Assembly: GCA_024402135.1 (NCBI GenBank)
Contig: JAKSJN010000021.1
Span: 1-34,780 of the forward strand
DNA length: 34,780 nt
Direction: 5' to 3'
Origin: Bacteroidales bacterium
GTDB taxonomy: Bacteria; Bacteroidota; Bacteroidia; Bacteroidales; UBA932
In this document: in pieces, positions 23,588 through 34,736 of the stretch
Numbering within the stretch: the first letter of the stretch is position 1
Layout: each line of letters starts with the position of its first letter
Notes under the pieces: model-generated
Database searches by the model: none
The model's input: the letters and a program-made list of their open reading frames with translations, nothing else
Told to the model about the DNA's origin: nothing
Program-made: the position numbers and the translations under genes

Positions 23588-26413
23588 ATGGCTCAGGAAG
23601 GCAGCATAATAATAAAGGGTGCGAGAAGCAACAATCTCAAGAATATCGACGTCGAGATACCTCGAGGCAAACTGGTGGTGGTCACCGGTCTGTCTGGATC
23701 CGGCAAGTCATCGCTGGTCTTCGACACTCTCTTTGCGGAGGGACAGCGCCGCTTTGCGGAAAGTATTTCGTCCTATGCCCGCCAGTTCCTTGGACGTATG
23801 ACCAAACCTGATGTGGACAGCATCGAGGGCATACCTCCGGCAATCGCCATCGAACAGAAGGTCAATGTCCGCAATCCGCGTTCTACCGTAGCCACCACCA
23901 CAGAAATCTATGACTATCTGCGTATCATCTATGCGCGCATCGGCCGTACATATTCACCGATAAGCGGTGGGGAAGTGCGCAAGGACAGCGTTGCAGACGT
24001 GCTTTCCTTCATCCGCGAAGGCGATTCCAGAACCATATATATATTGGCGGATGTCCGCTGGAAGGACAGGCAGGACAAGGTCGAACTTATGCTTGCTCTC
24101 AAGGAGGATGGTTTCTCCCGCTTCTATGACTGCGATAGCGGCACCATTGTCCGTATAGAGGACGTAATGACAGACCAGACTGCCTACGAATCCATGAACC
24201 TCTTCCTTCTCGTCGACAGAGCCAAGCTTGACGAAGGCGAGAACGGCAGATACAGCATCTCCGAAGACCTCGAGACTCGTTTCATGTCATCCATCGCTTC
24301 GGCTTTCGACAAGGGTGACGGAATGATGCGTGTGATCAAGGAAAACGGTCCACGGGATTTCTCGACCCGTTTCGAACTTGACGGAATGACCTTCAGCATG
24401 CCGGATGACTATATGTTCAGCTTCAACAGCCCGATCGGAGCATGCAAGGTCTGCGGTGGTCTTGGCAATGTCATCGGAGTAAGCGAGGACCTTGTCATCC
24501 CGGACAAGACCAAGAGCATCTATGATGGTGCGATAGCCTGCTGGCGCGGGGATAAGATGGGCTGGTTCAACGACCACCTGATCCAGGTCGCAGACAGATA
24601 CAACATTCCTATCTTCACTCCGTGGTGCGAGTTGTCGGAAGAGGCCAGGAAAACCATCTGGTTCGGTCACAGCGTTGATGGGGACGACGAGTCCATCGTC
24701 GGCATAAAGGAATTTTTCGACTGGGTCGAGACCCAGCGTTACAAGATACAGTTCAGGTTCATGCTGAACCGCTTCAGCGGCAGGACAGTATGCCCGGACT
24801 GCGGAGGAAGCAGGCTGCGCAAGGATGCCCTGTATGTCCGTGTAGGCGGAAAGAACATTCATGAGGTCCTGAGCATGAACGTGAATCAGGCCATAGAGTT
24901 TTTTGACAATCTTGAGCTCACACCATATGAGCGTGAAATTGTCGACAACCCTATCCAGGAGATTGTATCCAGACTGAAGTGTCTGGACGATGTCGGTCTT
25001 GCTTATCTGACCCTGTCCCGCAATTGCAACACCCTGTCTGGAGGTGAAAGCCAGCGCATCAATCTGGTCGCTGCCCTTGGCAGTTCACTCGTCGGATCCA
25101 TGTATATCCTGGACGAGCCGAGCATCGGACTTCATCCTCGTGATACTGAAAGGCTGATTTCTGTTCTCCGCAGGCTCAGGGACATCGGCAATACTGTCGT
25201 GGTCGTCGAACATGACGAAGAAATCATCAAGGCTGCCGACATTCTTGTCGACATGGGACCAAAGGCCGGCCTCGATGGAGGATCCATCATCTATCAGGGC
25301 AGCCTCAAGGAAGGAAAACAGCCAACGGAGAAGGAAATAGAAGGTTCGCTGACCCTTCAGTACATACTTGGCCGTCGTCAGCGCGTAAGCCGTGTCCTGC
25401 GCAAGCCATACGGTGAAATAAAGGTTCTCGGCGCCATGGAACACAATCTCAAGAATGTCGACGTATCGTTCCCTCTAGGCACCTTGACCGTCGTTACAGG
25501 TGTCAGTGGCTCCGGCAAGTCATCTCTGGTCGGCGACATCCTCTATCCGGCGCTGTACAGGCATATAAACGAGTCCGGCGATCTCCCTGGACTGTTCCAT
25601 GGTCTTGCAGGTGACCTGAACGGAATATCCCGTGTGGAGTATGTCGATCAGAATCCGATAGGAAAGAGTTCGCGCTCCAATGCCGTCACATACCTGAAGG
25701 CATGGGACGATATACGCAAGCTCTTGTCTGAACAACAGTACGCAAAGATCAATGGCTATACTCCGTCCTTCTTCTCGTTCAACCAGGATGGTGGACGCTG
25801 TCCGGATTGCCAGGGCGAGGGCTATGTCCATATCGAGATGCAGTTCATGGCGGATGTGACCATGCTGTGTGAGTCATGTGGAGGAAAGCGTTTCAAGCCG
25901 GATATCCTCGAGGTCCGTTACAATGGCAAGAATGTGGATGATATTCTGGACATGACGGTGGATGAGGCTGTAGAGTTCTTCTCTCAGGGCAAGGAAGAGC
26001 ATGCAAAGCATGTCGTTATGAAGCTCAAACCGCTCCAGGAAGTCGGTCTCGGGTATATCAAGCTCGGTCAGAGCAGCAGCACCCTCTCAGGTGGAGAGAG
26101 TCAGCGGATCAAACTGGCAAGTTTCCTTTCGATGAGCGAGAGCCGCTCGAACCGCATCCTGTTCATTTTTGACGAGCCGACCACGGGCCTTCATTTCCAC
26201 GACGTCGAGAAGTTGATCAAGGCATTCGATGCGCTCCTGGACAAGGGACATTCGTTGGTGGTTGTCGAGCATAACATGGATGTCATCCGTGCCGCCGACT
26301 GGCTCATCGATCTCGGTCCTGAGGCTGGCGATGCCGGTGGCAACGTTGTCTTTGCCGGCACTCCTGGCGAAATGGCTGCCGGCTGCGGCAGCTGGACAGC
26401 CCGCTATCTGTAG
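23588..26413 (+). CDS. uvrA: UvrA-family excinuclease ATPase
   Basis: UvrA finds bulky DNA lesions and loads UvrB in nucleotide excision repair. The 941-residue protein has two ABC ATPase halves: Walker [10 protein letters not shown] (about 34-42) and GVSGSGKSS (about 638), signatures LSGGESQR (about 482 and 831), and [13 protein letters not shown] and [13 protein letters not shown]. The second zinc module (CPDC ... CESC) is intact. In the first insertion domain the usual leading CxxC pair is replaced by FELDGMTF, leaving only the later CKVC before FSFNSP-type sequence; another CxxC (CPDC) lies further on. This suggests a Bacteroidota UvrA paralogue with a reduced first zinc site. A second uvrA elsewhere in the genome is possible. 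Confidence 0.93.
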   Translation: MAQEGSIIIKGARSNNLKNIDVEIPRGKLVVVTGLSGSGKSSLVFDTLFAEGQRRFAESISSYARQFLGRMTKPDVDSIEGIPPAIAIEQKVNVRNPRSTVATTTEIYDYLRIIYARIGRTYSPISGGEVRKDSVADVLSFIREGDSRTIYILADVRWKDRQDKVELMLALKEDGFSRFYDCDSGTIVRIEDVMTDQTAYESMNLFLLVDRAKLDEGENGRYSISEDLETRFMSSIASAFDKGDGMMRVIKENGPRDFSTRFELDGMTFSMPDDYMFSFNSPIGACKVCGGLGNVIGVSEDLVIPDKTKSIYDGAIACWRGDKMGWFNDHLIQVADRYNIPIFTPWCELSEEARKTIWFGHSVDGDDESIVGIKEFFDWVETQRYKIQFRFMLNRFSGRTVCPDCGGSRLRKDALYVRVGGKNIHEVLSMNVNQAIEFFDNLELTPYEREIVDNPIQEIVSRLKCLDDVGLAYLTLSRNCNTLSGGESQRINLVAALGSSLVGSMYILDEPSIGLHPRDTERLISVLRRLRDIGNTVVVVEHDEEIIKAADILVDMGPKAGLDGGSIIYQGSLKEGKQPTEKEIEGSLTLQYILGRRQRVSRVLRKPYGEIKVLGAMEHNLKNVDVSFPLGTLTVVTGVSGSGKSSLVGDILYPALYRHINESGDLPGLFHGLAGDLNGISRVEYVDQNPIGKSSRSNAVTYLKAWDDIRKLLSEQQYAKINGYTPSFFSFNQDGGRCPDCQGEGYVHIEMQFMADVTMLCESCGGKRFKPDILEVRYNGKNVDDILDMTVDEAVEFFSQGKEEHAKHVVMKLKPLQEVGLGYIKLGQSSSTLSGGESQRIKLASFLSMSESRSNRILFIFDEPTTGLHFHDVEKLIKAFDALLDKGHSLVVVEHNMDVIRAADWLIDLGPEAGDAGGNVVFAGTPGEMAAGCGSWTARYL

Positions 26414-26530
26414 TTTCTCTGTCAAGCAAAAATATTTTAAAAAATCTTCCGGATTTCTCTAGGGATTCGGATAATGTGTCCGTTATATAGATGAACACCA
26501 CATCAACTAACCATATAACACGACACAAAT

Positions 26531-27268
26531 ATGATCCGATTCATGAGACACAGCATCGCAATTCTGGCGGCGGCCGTTCTCTCGACCACGATGTACGCCC
26601 AGATGCCTCAGCGCGCGTTGCCGTTCTTCTCCAGGGAAGATGCTCCTCATCTAGAGAACATCCTTCCGCCTCCTCCAGGTCTTACAGATCCGCTCTTCTT
26701 CAATGACTGGGCAATGTACAACTGGGGCAAGTCCATCAGAGAAACGGACAGAGGCGCCCTTGCTGTAGAAGATGCCCACATCGGTGCAGGCAGTTTCATG
26801 AAAAGGTTTTCGGAGGTCCTGACATGTGAAGTGACTCCGGAGAACTGTCCGGCGCTGTACAGGTTGCTCGAGAGAGCTCACAGGACTACGGACACTGCCG
26901 GAAGGAGCGCGAAGACATATTTCTCAAGAGTGCGTCCATATCAGCAGTACAAGGAACCAAGCGGAGTCCCTCAGTCGGAGAGGCCGACCGATTTCACAAG
27001 CTATCCGTCGGGACATACACACGCAGCCTGGGTTGCGGGCATGATCTTCACTGCTATCGATCCGGTCAACACTGAACCGATCATGAAGATTGCCTACGAG
27101 ATGGGACAGAGCCGTGTCATCGTCGGCTTCCATTACCAGAGCGATGTCGATGCCGGCCGTATCGCTGGCAGCGTGACCTTCGCAAGGCTTTGTGCAGAAC
27201 CGGAGTTCCTGGCTTTGCTCCAGGAGGCAAAGGATGAATTCAATGCATTGTGCAGCAAAAACAGATAG
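26531..27268 (+). CDS. Periplasmic class A acid phosphatase (PAP2 family)
   Basis: The enzyme should remove phosphate from a range of organic phosphomonoesters in the periplasm. The 245-residue protein has a signal peptide (about 1-23) and the complete three-part signature of class A non-specific acid phosphatases: Lys128-x6-Arg135-Pro136, PSGH (159-162), and SRx5Hx3D (Ser194 to Asp205) with His162 and His201 as active-site histidines. The start could also be Met5. A strong terminator follows, so it is transcribed separately from the SusC gene downstream. Confidence 0.93.
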   Translation: MIRFMRHSIAILAAAVLSTTMYAQMPQRALPFFSREDAPHLENILPPPPGLTDPLFFNDWAMYNWGKSIRETDRGALAVEDAHIGAGSFMKRFSEVLTCEVTPENCPALYRLLERAHRTTDTAGRSAKTYFSRVRPYQQYKEPSGVPQSERPTDFTSYPSGHTHAAWVAGMIFTAIDPVNTEPIMKIAYEMGQSRVIVGFHYQSDVDAGRIAGSVTFARLCAEPEFLALLQEAKDEFNALCSKNR

Positions 27269-27304
27269 AAAGACAAAAGAATAGTTGGTAAATAATAGTT
27301 AGGT

Positions 27305-27348
27305 TTGCAGAGGTCTGGTCGGTTTCCGGCCAGGCCTCTGCAATTTTT
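27305..27348 (+). terminator. Strong terminator after the acid phosphatase
   Basis: A stem of about 18 base pairs (TTGCAGAGG... with ...CCTCTGCAA, two G-U pairs) and a 3-base loop are followed by TTTTT. It separates the acid phosphatase from the SusC operon. Confidence 0.9.
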
Positions 27349-27374
27349 ACAAAAAAGTGCATTTCCGTACTAGG

Positions 27375-27388
27375 GATAGGGCTCTATC
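27375..27388. repeat. Short inverted repeat upstream of susC
   Basis: GATAG and CTATC, four bases apart, lie about 57 bases before the SusC ATG in a leader without a TAnnTTTG box. It is the only palindrome in this interval and might mark a regulator site. Confidence 0.25.
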
Positions 27389-27444
27389 GTTCGTCAATAG
27401 AAAGTAAAGACAACCATAGGAACTAATAATCAATCCTAATTAAT

Positions 27445-30400
27445 ATGATGAAGCTACTATTCCAGCGATTCACATTGCTTCTTGTAGGTATGCTGTTATG
27501 CATTCCTGCAGTTTTCGCACAGAATCAGGTGACCGTCTCCGGCACGGTCAATGACGCTGGCGGACAGCCGGTAATCGGCGCCGCTGTCATGAAGAAAGGC
27601 ACCAACAACGGTGTCACTACCGACATTGATGGAAAGTATTCCATCCAGGTTCCTCTCGGAACCGTGCTTGAATTCACCTGCATCGGTTACAAGACCGTCG
27701 AGCAGGTTGCGTCAGGAAGTGTTCTCAACGTAGTCCTTGCGGAGGATACAGAGCTTCTTGAAGAAACTGTTGTCATCGGTTACGGCGTCCAGAAAAAGAG
27801 TGATCTTACCGGTGCCGTCGCCCAGGTGAAGGACTCGGATCTTACCAACCGTTCTACCTCGGATGCCGCAGCGGCACTCCAGGGCAAGGCTGCCGGTGTC
27901 CAGATCCTCAACTACTCCGGAGCTCCTGGCTCTCAGGCAAGCATCCGTGTGCGCGGTTACTCTTCCAACTCCGGCAACATCGGACCGCTCCTTATCGTCG
28001 ATGGTCTCAAGGTGGACAACATTTCATACCTTGATCCATCCATGATCGAGTCGATGGAGGTCCTCAAGGATGCAGCTTCAGCCGCCATCTACGGATCGCA
28101 GGCAGGAAACGGTGTAGTCCTCATCACCACCAAGACCGGTGCATCTGCGAAGGGCCATTCCCAGATAACCTACGACATGAAGTACACACGTCAGTCCCTC
28201 GGCAAGAAGGCTGAAGTATTCAATGCCGCAGACTTTATCGATTACAAGAGACAGTCCGGACTTCCTATCGACTCCATGCTCGATGCGTACAACTACAAGG
28301 GACAGGATACTGACTGGTTCGACGCCTTGTTCGCTCCATCATATTCTCCTCAGCATGCAGTCACATTCAAGGGAGGAAATGACAAGGGCAGCTTCTTTGC
28401 TTCCATCAACTATCTCAACAACGATGGTATCGTAATAGGCGACAAGGACGTATATAAGCGTCTCTCGGCTCAGCTGAATGCTGACTACAAGCTTTATAAG
28501 TGGATCTCGGTAAGCACCAACACCTCGCTTGAAAGAAACTCGTCGAAGTCGGTCGGCGAGCAGTCAGCAAAGAGAACAGTTATGTTCGCGGCTCTTACGA
28601 TGGATCCGCTCACTCCAACTCACTATGCAACCATCGAAGAGTGTACCGCAGCTGTCCAGCAGGCATATGCCGCAGGAAAGAACATTCTCATCGACCCTTC
28701 AAACGGTATGTACTACGCTACCTCGTCCTATGTAACCGACGATAACGGTAACCCGCTGCTCCAGAGGGACCGCGTTGATTCATCAAACAACAGGATCAAT
28801 ATTCGAGGCAGTCTCAACCTTAACCTTACTCCATTCAGCGGCTTCGTATTCACATCCAGATTCGGATACAGGATCGGCCTGAGCTCAAGCCACAGCTACA
28901 GCACTCCTTACTACTGCAACAGTACGACGTTCACGGATACCTATGACATTTCAGCGCATGCCAATACCAGCTGGTACTATCAGTGGGAGAACTTTGCAAA
29001 CTACAACAAGAACATCGGCAAGCATTCCTTTGGTTTGATGGCCGGTATGTCATACGTCGAGAACAACTCCGACAACATCACTGCGAGTGCATCAGGTACA
29101 GATATCCTTTCCGGATATGACAAGAACTTCCAGTACCTTCATTATGTGAACAATAATCCAGGTACCAACAAGACCTTTGACAACACCCCTTCACAGTCTG
29201 TGAACATGTCGTACTATGGCCGTCTTACCTACAGCTATGACAACAAGTACTCTTTCCAGACAAACTTCCGTGCCGACGCATACGATTCGTCAAAGCTTTC
29301 CAAGCAGAACCGCTGGGGCTATTTCCCTTCATTCTCGGCAGGATGGACTGTAAGCAACGAGTCATTCTTCAAGGAGAATGTGAACCGTGACATCGTCTCA
29401 TTCCTCAAGCTCCGCGCTTCCTGGGGCCGCAACGGTAACGTGAACGTACTTTCCGGATATCCATATTCTACCGCAATCTCTTACAACAGCGAGTGGTATC
29501 AGTACGACATTCATTCTGTTGACCAGACCTATGGATCGAAGCCTGACGGACTTGCAAATCCTAACCTGAAGTGGGAGACTTCCGAGCAGGTTGACCTTGG
29601 TCTTGATGCCCGTTTCCTCAATAACAGGCTCTCCGTAGGAATCGACTGGTATGACAAGAGGACAAAGGACCTTCTGGTCAATATCGCTCCGGTTCCGGAG
29701 ATCGGTGTCAAGTCGACAACTGTGAACGCCGGCAGTGTGAAGAACAGCGGTCTTGAGTTCGAGGCGACATGGAAAGACAGTATCGGAGATCTTGGCTACA
29801 GCATCAGCGGCAACTTCTCTACCGTCCATAACGATGTGACCTATCTTGACCCTTCAATCTCACGAATCGTCGGAAGCACAGGTGGTGTTTCAGGAACAAA
29901 CAACCCTATCTCTTCATGCTTTGAGGTCGGATATCCAATCTGGTATTTCAGAGGCTACAAGTTCAGTCACACCAATCCGGAAACGGGAGAGGCGATGTAT
30001 ATCAATGCGACCGGAGACGTCGTTGATTCAGGCTCACTCTCCGACAGTGACATGCAGTATATCGGAAGCGCAATTCCTGATCTTACATATGGTCTTACCA
30101 TCAATCTTGACTACAAGGCATTTGATTTCAGCATCTATGGAACCGGTATTTCAGGCGGACAGATCTTCAACGTTTTCTACAGAGCTGACACTCCAATGAG
30201 AAACTCTCTGCGTTATTACTACGACAACGCGTGGTCGGCTTCCAGCACAAAGGGTACCATGCCTGATCCAAAGCAGGTTGCGACCGACTGGCACTTCTGG
30301 GGTTCATCGGCTTCGATGTTCAGCTCGGACTACTTCAAGATCAAGCAGATCCAGTTCGGCTATACACTTCCAAAGAATCTTCTCAAGAAGGCTCTCATCA

Positions 30401-30567
30401 GCAATTTCAGAACCTACGTCTCGTTGGATGATTTCTTCACATTCACCAAGTATCCGGGCTTCGATCCTGAAACTGCGACCACAAGCACTTCTGCGAGCAT
30501 GGGTTATGATGCCGGTTCATACCCGACCACAAAGAAGGTCATTCTCGGTGTAAACATCACATTCTAA
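27445..30567 (+). CDS. SusC/RagA-type TonB-dependent outer-membrane receptor
   Basis: SusC-type barrels import oligosaccharides or peptides captured by the paired SusD lipoprotein, powered by TonB. The 1040-residue protein has a signal peptide (1-26), a carboxypeptidase-regulatory-like domain (about 29-113: VSGTVNDAGGQPVIGAAVM), the family linker EETVVIGYGVQKKSDLTGAV, the plug domain (about 115-235: IRVRGYSSN, LIVDGLKVDNI, LKDAASAAIYGSQAGNGVVLITTKTG) and a 22-strand barrel ending in Phe (VILGVNITF). There is no STN domain, so no sign of anti-sigma signalling. The SusD partner follows after 11 bases. The substrate cannot be told because no degradative enzyme adjoins. Confidence 0.95.
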   Translation: MMKLLFQRFTLLLVGMLLCIPAVFAQNQVTVSGTVNDAGGQPVIGAAVMKKGTNNGVTTDIDGKYSIQVPLGTVLEFTCIGYKTVEQVASGSVLNVVLAEDTELLEETVVIGYGVQKKSDLTGAVAQVKDSDLTNRSTSDAAAALQGKAAGVQILNYSGAPGSQASIRVRGYSSNSGNIGPLLIVDGLKVDNISYLDPSMIESMEVLKDAASAAIYGSQAGNGVVLITTKTGASAKGHSQITYDMKYTRQSLGKKAEVFNAADFIDYKRQSGLPIDSMLDAYNYKGQDTDWFDALFAPSYSPQHAVTFKGGNDKGSFFASINYLNNDGIVIGDKDVYKRLSAQLNADYKLYKWISVSTNTSLERNSSKSVGEQSAKRTVMFAALTMDPLTPTHYATIEECTAAVQQAYAAGKNILIDPSNGMYYATSSYVTDDNGNPLLQRDRVDSSNNRINIRGSLNLNLTPFSGFVFTSRFGYRIGLSSSHSYSTPYYCNSTTFTDTYDISAHANTSWYYQWENFANYNKNIGKHSFGLMAGMSYVENNSDNITASASGTDILSGYDKNFQYLHYVNNNPGTNKTFDNTPSQSVNMSYYGRLTYSYDNKYSFQTNFRADAYDSSKLSKQNRWGYFPSFSAGWTVSNESFFKENVNRDIVSFLKLRASWGRNGNVNVLSGYPYSTAISYNSEWYQYDIHSVDQTYGSKPDGLANPNLKWETSEQVDLGLDARFLNNRLSVGIDWYDKRTKDLLVNIAPVPEIGVKSTTVNAGSVKNSGLEFEATWKDSIGDLGYSISGNFSTVHNDVTYLDPSISRIVGSTGGVSGTNNPISSCFEVGYPIWYFRGYKFSHTNPETGEAMYINATGDVVDSGSLSDSDMQYIGSAIPDLTYGLTINLDYKAFDFSIYGTGISGGQIFNVFYRADTPMRNSLRYYYDNAWSASSTKGTMPDPKQVATDWHFWGSSASMFSSDYFKIKQIQFGYTLPKNLLKKALISNFRTYVSLDDFFTFTKYPGFDPETATTSTSASMGYDAGSYPTTKKVILGVNITF

Positions 30568-30578
30568 CATGATACGAT

Positions 30579-32219
30579 ATGAGAAAGATAATATATACCT
30601 TATTTGCATCAGCCGCTCTTCTGGCTCCTGTTTCATGTAGTCAGAGCCGTCTGGAGATCGAGCAGAAGGGAGTAACCGCTTACGAGAATTTCTACAAGAC
30701 GGATGATGATGCTCTTTCAGCCCTGACTTATGCATATGCGGCCATGGCCAAGAACATCACCAACACCAGCAGCAACCAGATTCCGTTCCTTGCCATCACC
30801 AACCTTTGCGGAGATGATATGCTTGCTGGCGGAAACTACTATGGAGACAATGATTTCGATGCTGCATTGAACGAGTTCCGCTATGACAATCAGGTGGATC
30901 CTATCGTAAAGGCCTACCAGCAGTTCTATTACGCGAATTATGCGGCAAACCTCGTGATCGACAATTTCGGAGGTGACAAGGCAGATTCGCAGATCAAGAA
31001 GCGCTGTGTTGCCGAAGCCCGCGTGCTCCGTGCTTTCTACCATATGAACCTTGCAATCTACTGGGGATGTCCTCCTCTTGTGGATCACATCCTTCCGGGT
31101 GATGCAAAACCATACAACTGCGACAGGGATCCCGTGAATCCTATGACTCATGAGCAGCTCCTCGAGTGGTGCGCAAAGGAGTGCGAGGAGGCTGCTGACG
31201 ATCTCAATGAAAGAGCCAATCCAAAGGATGAGAATGGCGCAATCGTGGTTACGAAGGGCTTCGCATACGGTATCGCTGGAAAGGCATATCTTTTCGCCGG
31301 TGACTATGACAAGGCAAAGGTAGCCCTCAAGAAGGTTATCACATCAGGCAAGTATGAACTTGTGCCAGGAGAAAGACTTAATGATTGTTTCCATGCGGTA
31401 GGCGATGGCAATGAGGAGAAGATTTTTGAACTGAATGCTATCGTGAACTCCAGCATCTCTGACCAGACTTTCTACGCCCGTTCAAGAGGCTATACCGTAC
31501 GTATGTGGAACTGGAGAACCGACAAGATGGAGAAGCGTCCGACAATCGATGGTATCGACGGCTGGGGTATCTGTGCGCCTACCCAGAGCTTCACCAAGGC
31601 TATGGTAGAGAACGATGGTCTCGATTCCTGGAGACTCAAGTCGACGATCATCAACGTTGAGGACGTCATGGGCAAGTACCAGGGAGGAGGAATCAAGGAT
31701 ATCACGGGCCTTTACGGTGCTCATGAGTGGATGTCCTTCAAGATCATTCCGAGACCGGAGGATATCTACAAGAAGGGTTCGCAGACCAATTTCGTCTTCA
31801 TGCGTTATGCTGAGGTTCTTCTTATGTATGCTGAGGCATGTGCAATGACAAATGACAAGGATGGTCTCCAATACCTGAACATGATTCAGAACAGAGCAGG
31901 CTCAAAGCATGTTTCGACAGCACTCAATCTTGACGAGGTCAAGAAGGAGAAGATGTTCGAGCTCTGGGCAGAGGGCTGCCGCTGGGCTGACATGGTCCGC
32001 TGGGGAGACTTCGACGGTGTCCTCAATGCCGGAAAGAACATTCCGTCACTGTATGACTCAAAGTGGACGAATGAGCCAAGCGAAACCAGATTCTACGTCA
32101 AGTATTCGAATCCGAACACCCAGGAGACTGGTTTCAAGAAGGGCAAGCATGAACTCTTCCCATATCCTGAGTACGAGATTACGACAAATCCTAACATTGT
32201 CCAGAACCCAGGTTGGTAG
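30579..32219 (+). CDS. SusD/RagB-type nutrient-binding lipoprotein
   Basis: SusD proteins sit as a lid on the SusC barrel and bind the nutrient. The 546-residue protein starts with a signal peptide and lipobox PVSC (Cys20). The helical TPR-rich core is typical: VAEARVLRAFYHMNLAIYWG, TKGFAYGIAGKAYLFAGDYDKAK, VFMRYAEVLLMYAEAC and LWAEGCRWADMVRWG near the C-terminus, ending with the usual ELFPYPEYEITTNPNIVQNPGW-type close. It is in operon with the upstream SusC gene, 11 bases apart, and a hairpin follows. Confidence 0.95.
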   Translation: MRKIIYTLFASAALLAPVSCSQSRLEIEQKGVTAYENFYKTDDDALSALTYAYAAMAKNITNTSSNQIPFLAITNLCGDDMLAGGNYYGDNDFDAALNEFRYDNQVDPIVKAYQQFYYANYAANLVIDNFGGDKADSQIKKRCVAEARVLRAFYHMNLAIYWGCPPLVDHILPGDAKPYNCDRDPVNPMTHEQLLEWCAKECEEAADDLNERANPKDENGAIVVTKGFAYGIAGKAYLFAGDYDKAKVALKKVITSGKYELVPGERLNDCFHAVGDGNEEKIFELNAIVNSSISDQTFYARSRGYTVRMWNWRTDKMEKRPTIDGIDGWGICAPTQSFTKAMVENDGLDSWRLKSTIINVEDVMGKYQGGGIKDITGLYGAHEWMSFKIIPRPEDIYKKGSQTNFVFMRYAEVLLMYAEACAMTNDKDGLQYLNMIQNRAGSKHVSTALNLDEVKKEKMFELWAEGCRWADMVRWGDFDGVLNAGKNIPSLYDSKWTNEPSETRFYVKYSNPNTQETGFKKGKHELFPYPEYEITTNPNIVQNPGW

Positions 32220-32241
32220 TCTGGATAAAACCACTGATAAC

Positions 32242-32274
32242 AACAAGGTCCTGTGACAAATGCGGGACCTTGTT
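32242..32274 (+). terminator. Hairpin after susD
   Basis: AACAAGGTCC pairs perfectly with GGACCTTGTT around a 13-base loop. The tail (ATTGTTATAAT) is A/T-rich but not a pure T run. It probably ends or attenuates the SusCD transcript before the second SusC. Confidence 0.6.
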
Positions 32275-32301
32275 ATTGTTATAATACTGCTCTGTTCCTG
32301 T

Positions 32302-32333
32302 GTTGAAATAAAGCTATTCTTTCATTATATTTG
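32302..32333 (+). promoter_or_regulatory. Promoter of the second susC gene
   Basis: GTTG (32302-32305), a 20-base spacer and TATATTTG (32326-32333) match the Bacteroidota housekeeping promoter. This gives the second SusC its own transcript with a leader of about 45 bases. Confidence 0.65.
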
Positions 32334-32381
32334 TTGATAACGCTTTTCACGAATTGTCATTTACAGTCGGCGGAAAAAAGA

Positions 32382-34736
32382 ATGGTGAAGATACTGCGGT
32401 ACATATCGGTTGCCATCATGGTCATCCTCATGGAGTCACTGGGTTTTGCACAAGATACCCGTGTCTCCATATCTCGCCAGTCTGCCACGATAAACTCGAT
32501 CCTTGACGATATCGAATCACAGACCGACTATCTTTTCATCTACAGGAAGGGAGTCAATGTCATGCTTACAAAGAGTATTGACGTCCGGGAAAAACCTGTG
32601 TCCGAAGTCCTCAAGACCCTGTTTGCTGAAACTGGAATCAATTATACAACAGAAGGAAACTATATCGTCCTTACCCAGACGGCACCTGTAGCGTTGAACA
32701 AGACGGTGAAGGGCACCGTGCTGGACGAGAATGGCATTCCTATCGTTGGAGTAATCGTGTATGCCAATCGACAGAAGGCCTATGCGCTGACTGACACCAT
32801 GGGACAGTACTCCATCGCTCTGGACAGGAAGGATGAACTTCAGTTTTCATTGATCGGATATGAGCCTGCCGAATTTGGTGCGTCCCCTGGACAGAAACTG
32901 GATGTCGTTCTGAAGGAACACTTCGAAATCATGCAGGAGGCCGTCTCGATCGGCTTCGGTGTCCAGAAGAGAAGCGACATCACAGGTTCCATCGCGTCCA
33001 TCGACAGCAAGTCATTAGAAAACAGGAATGTAAATAATCTCTCGGGTAGTCTTGTCGGACAGGCCGCCGGTGTTCAGATTGTTTCTGTTTCCGGGGATCC
33101 CGGCTCTGTCGGGGAGATTCGTATCAGAGGCCTGGCTTCAAATTCATCTTCATCGAACGTTCCTCTGTATGTAGTCGATGGCCTTCTTGTGAAGGACCTC
33201 GGTCAGATTCATCCACAGAACGTGGAACGGATAGAAATATTCAAGGATGCTGCTTCGGCTGCCATTTATGGCGCCCAGGCTGGGAACGGCGTCGTAGTGA
33301 TCACTACCAAGACAGGATCTTATGGTGACGGAAGGATATTCTATGATGGCACTTACAGAATCGAGAGTCTCGGCTGGAGACCGGAAATGATGGGCGCCTC
33401 GGAGTACGCTTACTTCCTTAAATCGTCAGGTATTGTGACTCCTGGTGTTGTGGAAGAGAATTGGAACGGTATCACGGATACGGACTGGATCGGCAGGATG
33501 TTCCCCGGGGGCTATGCCCGCCAGCATACATTCGGAATGGAAGGCGGCAATTCCAAGGGAGATTACTTCATGTCGGCATCGTTCATGGACAACGATGGCA
33601 TTCTCTATGGAGATAAGGACAGGATGGAGAGCATAAACATCCAGTTCAATGCTTCATACCGGGTCAAGGATTGGGCAAGAATCGGATCAACCAATGCCAT
33701 GCAGTACAGAAGGTCATCCGCCGAGATCGGTTCATTCGGCGGAGGTGACAAGTCCGTCATGGCCTTGACGTATGGTATGAGTCCTATGATTCCTCTGTCA
33801 TACACAAGAAACGATATGCCGGAGTACATGCGGGAATACCTCAATCGGGGCTATCCTTTGATGAAACTTCCGGATGGAGGATATGTCTCTACCACTACCT
33901 TATCTTCTTCGATAATCAACCCTCTTTCACGTCTTTACAGGTATACAGACAGCGTGGATGAGTATCTTGTGACATATGGAACCATATTCTTGGATCTGAC
34001 GCCTGTGAAGCCGGTCAAGTTTACATCCCGTCTGGGATATAATATTTCAGCCGATTATCAGTCAAAGTATGAGGAACCATGGTACGCTGGAGAACAGGAG
34101 TACAATACTGAGTATAATCTGTCCGCTTCCCTGAAATGGCAGACCAGATACCAGTGGGACAATTTCTTGAACGCCGATTTCCTCGTAGGGGATGTTCATG
34201 ACTTTGACATTATGGCGGGAATGTCCTATATGCAGGACATTGGACATTCTTCCAGTGGCTCAACGAACGAACTGAAGGGCTATATGCCAAATTTCAGATA
34301 TCTTGATTTCTCTGCTGTCGATGCCGTCGACAATGTCGGAGGACGAGTCTCGATACAGTCGGCATTGTCATATTTCTCCCGTTTCGGCTATGATTATGCG
34401 AACAGATATTATTTTCAGGCCTCTTTGAGGGCGGATGCATTCGATACATCCCGTCTTTCCAGAATGACCAGGTGGGGTTATTTCCCATCCGTGTCATTGG
34501 GATGGAACGTGACCAATGAGCCGTGGATGGACAATGTTGACAAGTCTGTTCTTTCGTTTCTGAAACTACGCTCCAGCTGGGGTATCAATGGAAACGTAGG
34601 AGTCTTGTCTGACTATGAGTATGCCGCAACCGTGACAATCGGAGGCTCCGAATATGCATTGGGAACGGACGGAACGCTCACTCATGCGTCATATCCATCA
34701 AAACTGGCTAATGACAATCTTAAGTGGGTATTCTAA
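32382..34736 (+). pseudogene. SusC-type receptor with STN domain, 3'-truncated
   Basis: The 784-residue product has a signal peptide (about 1-24), an STN domain (about 28-95: INSILDDIESQTDYLF, with YIVLTQ), a carboxypeptidase-regulatory-like domain (about 104-190), the plug (about 195-315: SIGFGVQKRSDITGS, IRIRGLASN, VVDGLLVKDLGQI) and the first part of the barrel. It ends LANDNLKWVF; in the upstream SusC the same place reads LANPNLKWET and continues for about 330 residues. The last strands and the terminal Phe are missing, so the barrel cannot close. I chose the ATG at 32382, preceded by GGAAAA, since the frame upstream has no signal peptide. STN domains often contact an anti-sigma factor, but none is in view. 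Confidence 0.88.

Noticed and set aside
24287-24862. 191-codon frame antisense to uvrA
   Set aside because: It lies wholly inside uvrA and has no recognisable domain.
27269-32381. Invertible promoter or shufflon controlling the SusC genes
   Set aside because: I found no pair of inverted repeats flanking the promoters and no recombinase nearby; the xerD here is of the housekeeping type.
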